Origin: Galbitalea sp036491035
GTDB taxonomy: Bacteria; Actinomycetota; Actinomycetes; Actinomycetales; Microbacteriaceae
Reading direction: 5' to 3'
Assembly: GCA_036491035.1 (NCBI GenBank)
Contig: DASXCU010000040.1
Coordinates: 1 to 31,729 of the forward strand
DNA: 31,729 bases
Shown: piece after piece, positions 30,689 to 31,729 of the stretch
Position numbering within the stretch: position 1 is the first letter of the stretch
Layout: every line of letters begins with the position of its first letter
Position numbers and translations under genes: made by a program
The notes under the pieces: generated by a model
The model's database searches: none
Told to the model about the DNA's origin: nothing
Seen by the model: the letters and a program-made list of their open reading frames with translations, nothing else

Positions 30689-31138
30689 ATGTCCATTCGT
30701 GGTGCTCGGGTAACAACCGGCGTGTTGACGGCGGTAATCGTCGCGGGCTCGCTCGCTGGCTGCAGCGGGGTGCGTTCGTGGAATGCGACCGTCTCGGGTC
30801 CGCAGTCGGTGGGCAGCAGCACGTTTACGTCGTCGAAGTCGAGCCTCGAGACGGCCGGTGGGACGGATGCGACACCTGTGCCGACGCCGTCGCTGACACC
30901 AACCGCGAACCCGACGCCCACCGCAACAGCAACTCCGACGCCGACCGTGAGCACCAAGCCCACCGCGACCCCGACACCGACGGCCAAGCCAACGACGACT
31001 CCGAAGCCCACCGCGACACCGACGCCAACCGCGACTCCGAAGCCGACCGCCACGCCGACTCCGACACCCAAGCCGACGACGACACCGAAACCCACGGCGA
31101 CACCCAAGCCGACCACGACTCCGAAGCCGGGCGGATAG
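30689..31138 (+). CDS. Lipoprotein made mainly of a Thr/Pro/Lys repeat
   Basis: 149 aa. Lipobox LAGC (C25); a short segment (WNATVSGPQSVGSSTFTS) then about 90 residues of low-complexity repeats of the types TPTPTA, TPKPTA and KPTTTPKP, ending KPGG. No folded domain follows. The ATG at 30689 has AGGGGGAA upstream. Compared with the preceding gene, it has the same anchor and linker style but lacks the C-terminal domain. It may be a wall-spanning stalk, an O-mannosylated lipoprotein, or the remnant of a truncated copy. The repeat is still in frame with a clean stop, and the gene ends 2 nt from the convergent regulator. Confidence 0.7.
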   Translation: MSIRGARVTTGVLTAVIVAGSLAGCSGVRSWNATVSGPQSVGSSTFTSSKSSLETAGGTDATPVPTPSLTPTANPTPTATATPTPTVSTKPTATPTPTAKPTTTPKPTATPTPTATPKPTATPTPTPKPTTTPKPTATPKPTTTPKPGG

Positions 31139-31140
31139 TC

Positions 31141-31692
31141 CTAGGCCGAGAGCTGCCGCTCGCGATAGGCGATCATGTTCATCCGGTTGCCGCAGCGCAC
31201 CGTACAGAACCGCTTGGATCCGTTGCGCGAAAAGTCGACGAGCACACCGTCGCAGTCGTGAGCCGCACAGACGCGCAGGCGATCCGTCGCGCTCGCTCGC
31301 ACGATGTCGACTAGCGCGAGCGCCACCTCCACGCGAATGCGCTCGGCGAGCGGCGCATCCATCGGCGTCGCGTGGATGTGCCAGTCGAATTCGTCGTGCC
31401 GCACGAGCTGGGGGAGCGCATCGGATGCGCGGAGGATGTCGTTGATTCCCCTCACGAGTACCTCCCGATCGACCGGCCACAGCGACCGCAGCTGGTCGCG
31501 CGTTTCGACCACGGAGCGGCGCTCGGACTCGGTGCGCTCGCGGCGTCCGCCGTATCGGTTCGCATCCAGGAGCTGGTGCAGTTCCTCGATCGTTTCGAGC
31601 TCGTCCCTGCCCGTGCGGGAGGCACCCGGAGCGGTGTTCAACAGCGTCGCGGCGAACTCGAGCGTCTCCTCGACGTCAGGGGCAAAATGCAA
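31141..31692 (-). CDS. CGNR zinc-finger protein (ABATE-type regulator)
   Basis: 183 aa cytoplasmic protein. The N-terminal ~130 residues are a helical ABATE-like domain. The C-terminus is a CGNR zinc finger: C...HDC at about residues 142-147, then RFCTVRCGNRMNMIAYRER, giving four zinc cysteines and a basic DNA-contact helix. Such proteins are putative stress-linked transcription regulators with unknown targets. The start is TTG at 31692, decided by a strong AAGGAG 7 nt upstream. TAGTCT (31714-31719, minus strand) fits as the -10 hexamer; the -35 lies beyond the window. Confidence 0.88.
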   Translation of the reverse strand: MHFAPDVEETLEFAATLLNTAPGASRTGRDELETIEELHQLLDANRYGGRRERTESERRSVVETRDQLRSLWPVDREVLVRGINDILRASDALPQLVRHDEFDWHIHATPMDAPLAERIRVEVALALVDIVRASATDRLRVCAAHDCDGVLVDFSRNGSKRFCTVRCGNRMNMIAYRERQLSA

Positions 31693-31729
31693 TTTGACTC
31701 CTTACTCACGACAAGACTAGCGTCTGAAT

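Noticed and set aside
30670..31116. Antisense frame reading as Gly/Val repeats, like a PE/PPE or elastin-like protein
   Set aside because: It is the reverse reading of the Thr/Pro/Lys repeat; the plus-strand gene has a ribosome-binding site, signal and lipobox, the antisense frame has none.
30880..31138. Regular short repeats that could be taken for a CRISPR array
   Set aside because: Units are in codon register (ACC/CCG/AAG triplets) without unique spacers.

Overview
The window is GC-rich, densely packed DNA from a high-GC Gram-positive actinobacterium. I infer a Microbacteriaceae-like lineage from the gene set and gene order, but the sequence alone does not fix the genus. Features typical of the group are a GlgE/GlgP/GlgX alpha-glucan pathway, frequent GTG and TTG starts, many lipoproteins, and several genes whose TANNNT -10 hexamer sits only 6-7 nt from the start codon (leaderless mRNAs).

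Layout. (1) Positions 1-10 kb: alpha-glucan metabolism. A glgE truncated by the window edge, a GNAT acetyltransferase, and glgP bracketed by two LacI-type operators. Then a secreted two-domain HAD acid phosphatase, an 886-bp gene-free stretch with repeats and hairpins, and the coupled pair glgX-ybaK. (2) 10-11.8 kb: cysteine desulfurase overlapping a small lipoprotein gene. (3) 11.8-18.3 kb: a minus-strand carbohydrate island with a ROK regulator, a BadF-type sugar kinase, a substrate-binding lipoprotein, two permeases and a tandem-SIS protein. A strong promoter overlaps a perfect palindrome just ahead of the kinase. No ATPase is present. (4) 18.4-22.6 kb: HAD phosphatase, mnmA and ligA. (5) 22.7-28 kb: a DUF1023-type hydrolase, then a convergent operon of five translationally coupled META-type lipoproteins. 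(6) 28.1-29.9 kb: gatC-gatA. (7) 30-31.7 kb: two related lipoproteins, one of them mostly a Thr/Pro/Lys repeat, and a CGNR zinc-finger regulator.

How it fits together. Cysteine desulfurase and MnmA supply sulfur for tRNA 2-thiouridine. With ligA and gatCA they form a conserved actinobacterial backbone, into which the sugar island and the META-lipoprotein operon appear to have been inserted; gatB does not follow gatA. The glg genes remodel alpha-glucan: GlgE extends it from maltose-1-phosphate, GlgP phosphorolyses it and GlgX debranches it. The sugar island looks like an import, phosphorylation and isomerisation/deamination pathway, probably for an amino sugar, under local ROK control.

The least explained parts are the five-gene META lipoprotein operon, the duplicated acid phosphatase, the two Thr/Pro lipoproteins, and the repeats in the 6.6-7.5 kb intergenic region. 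I see no rRNA, tRNA, CRISPR array, insertion sequence or prophage.
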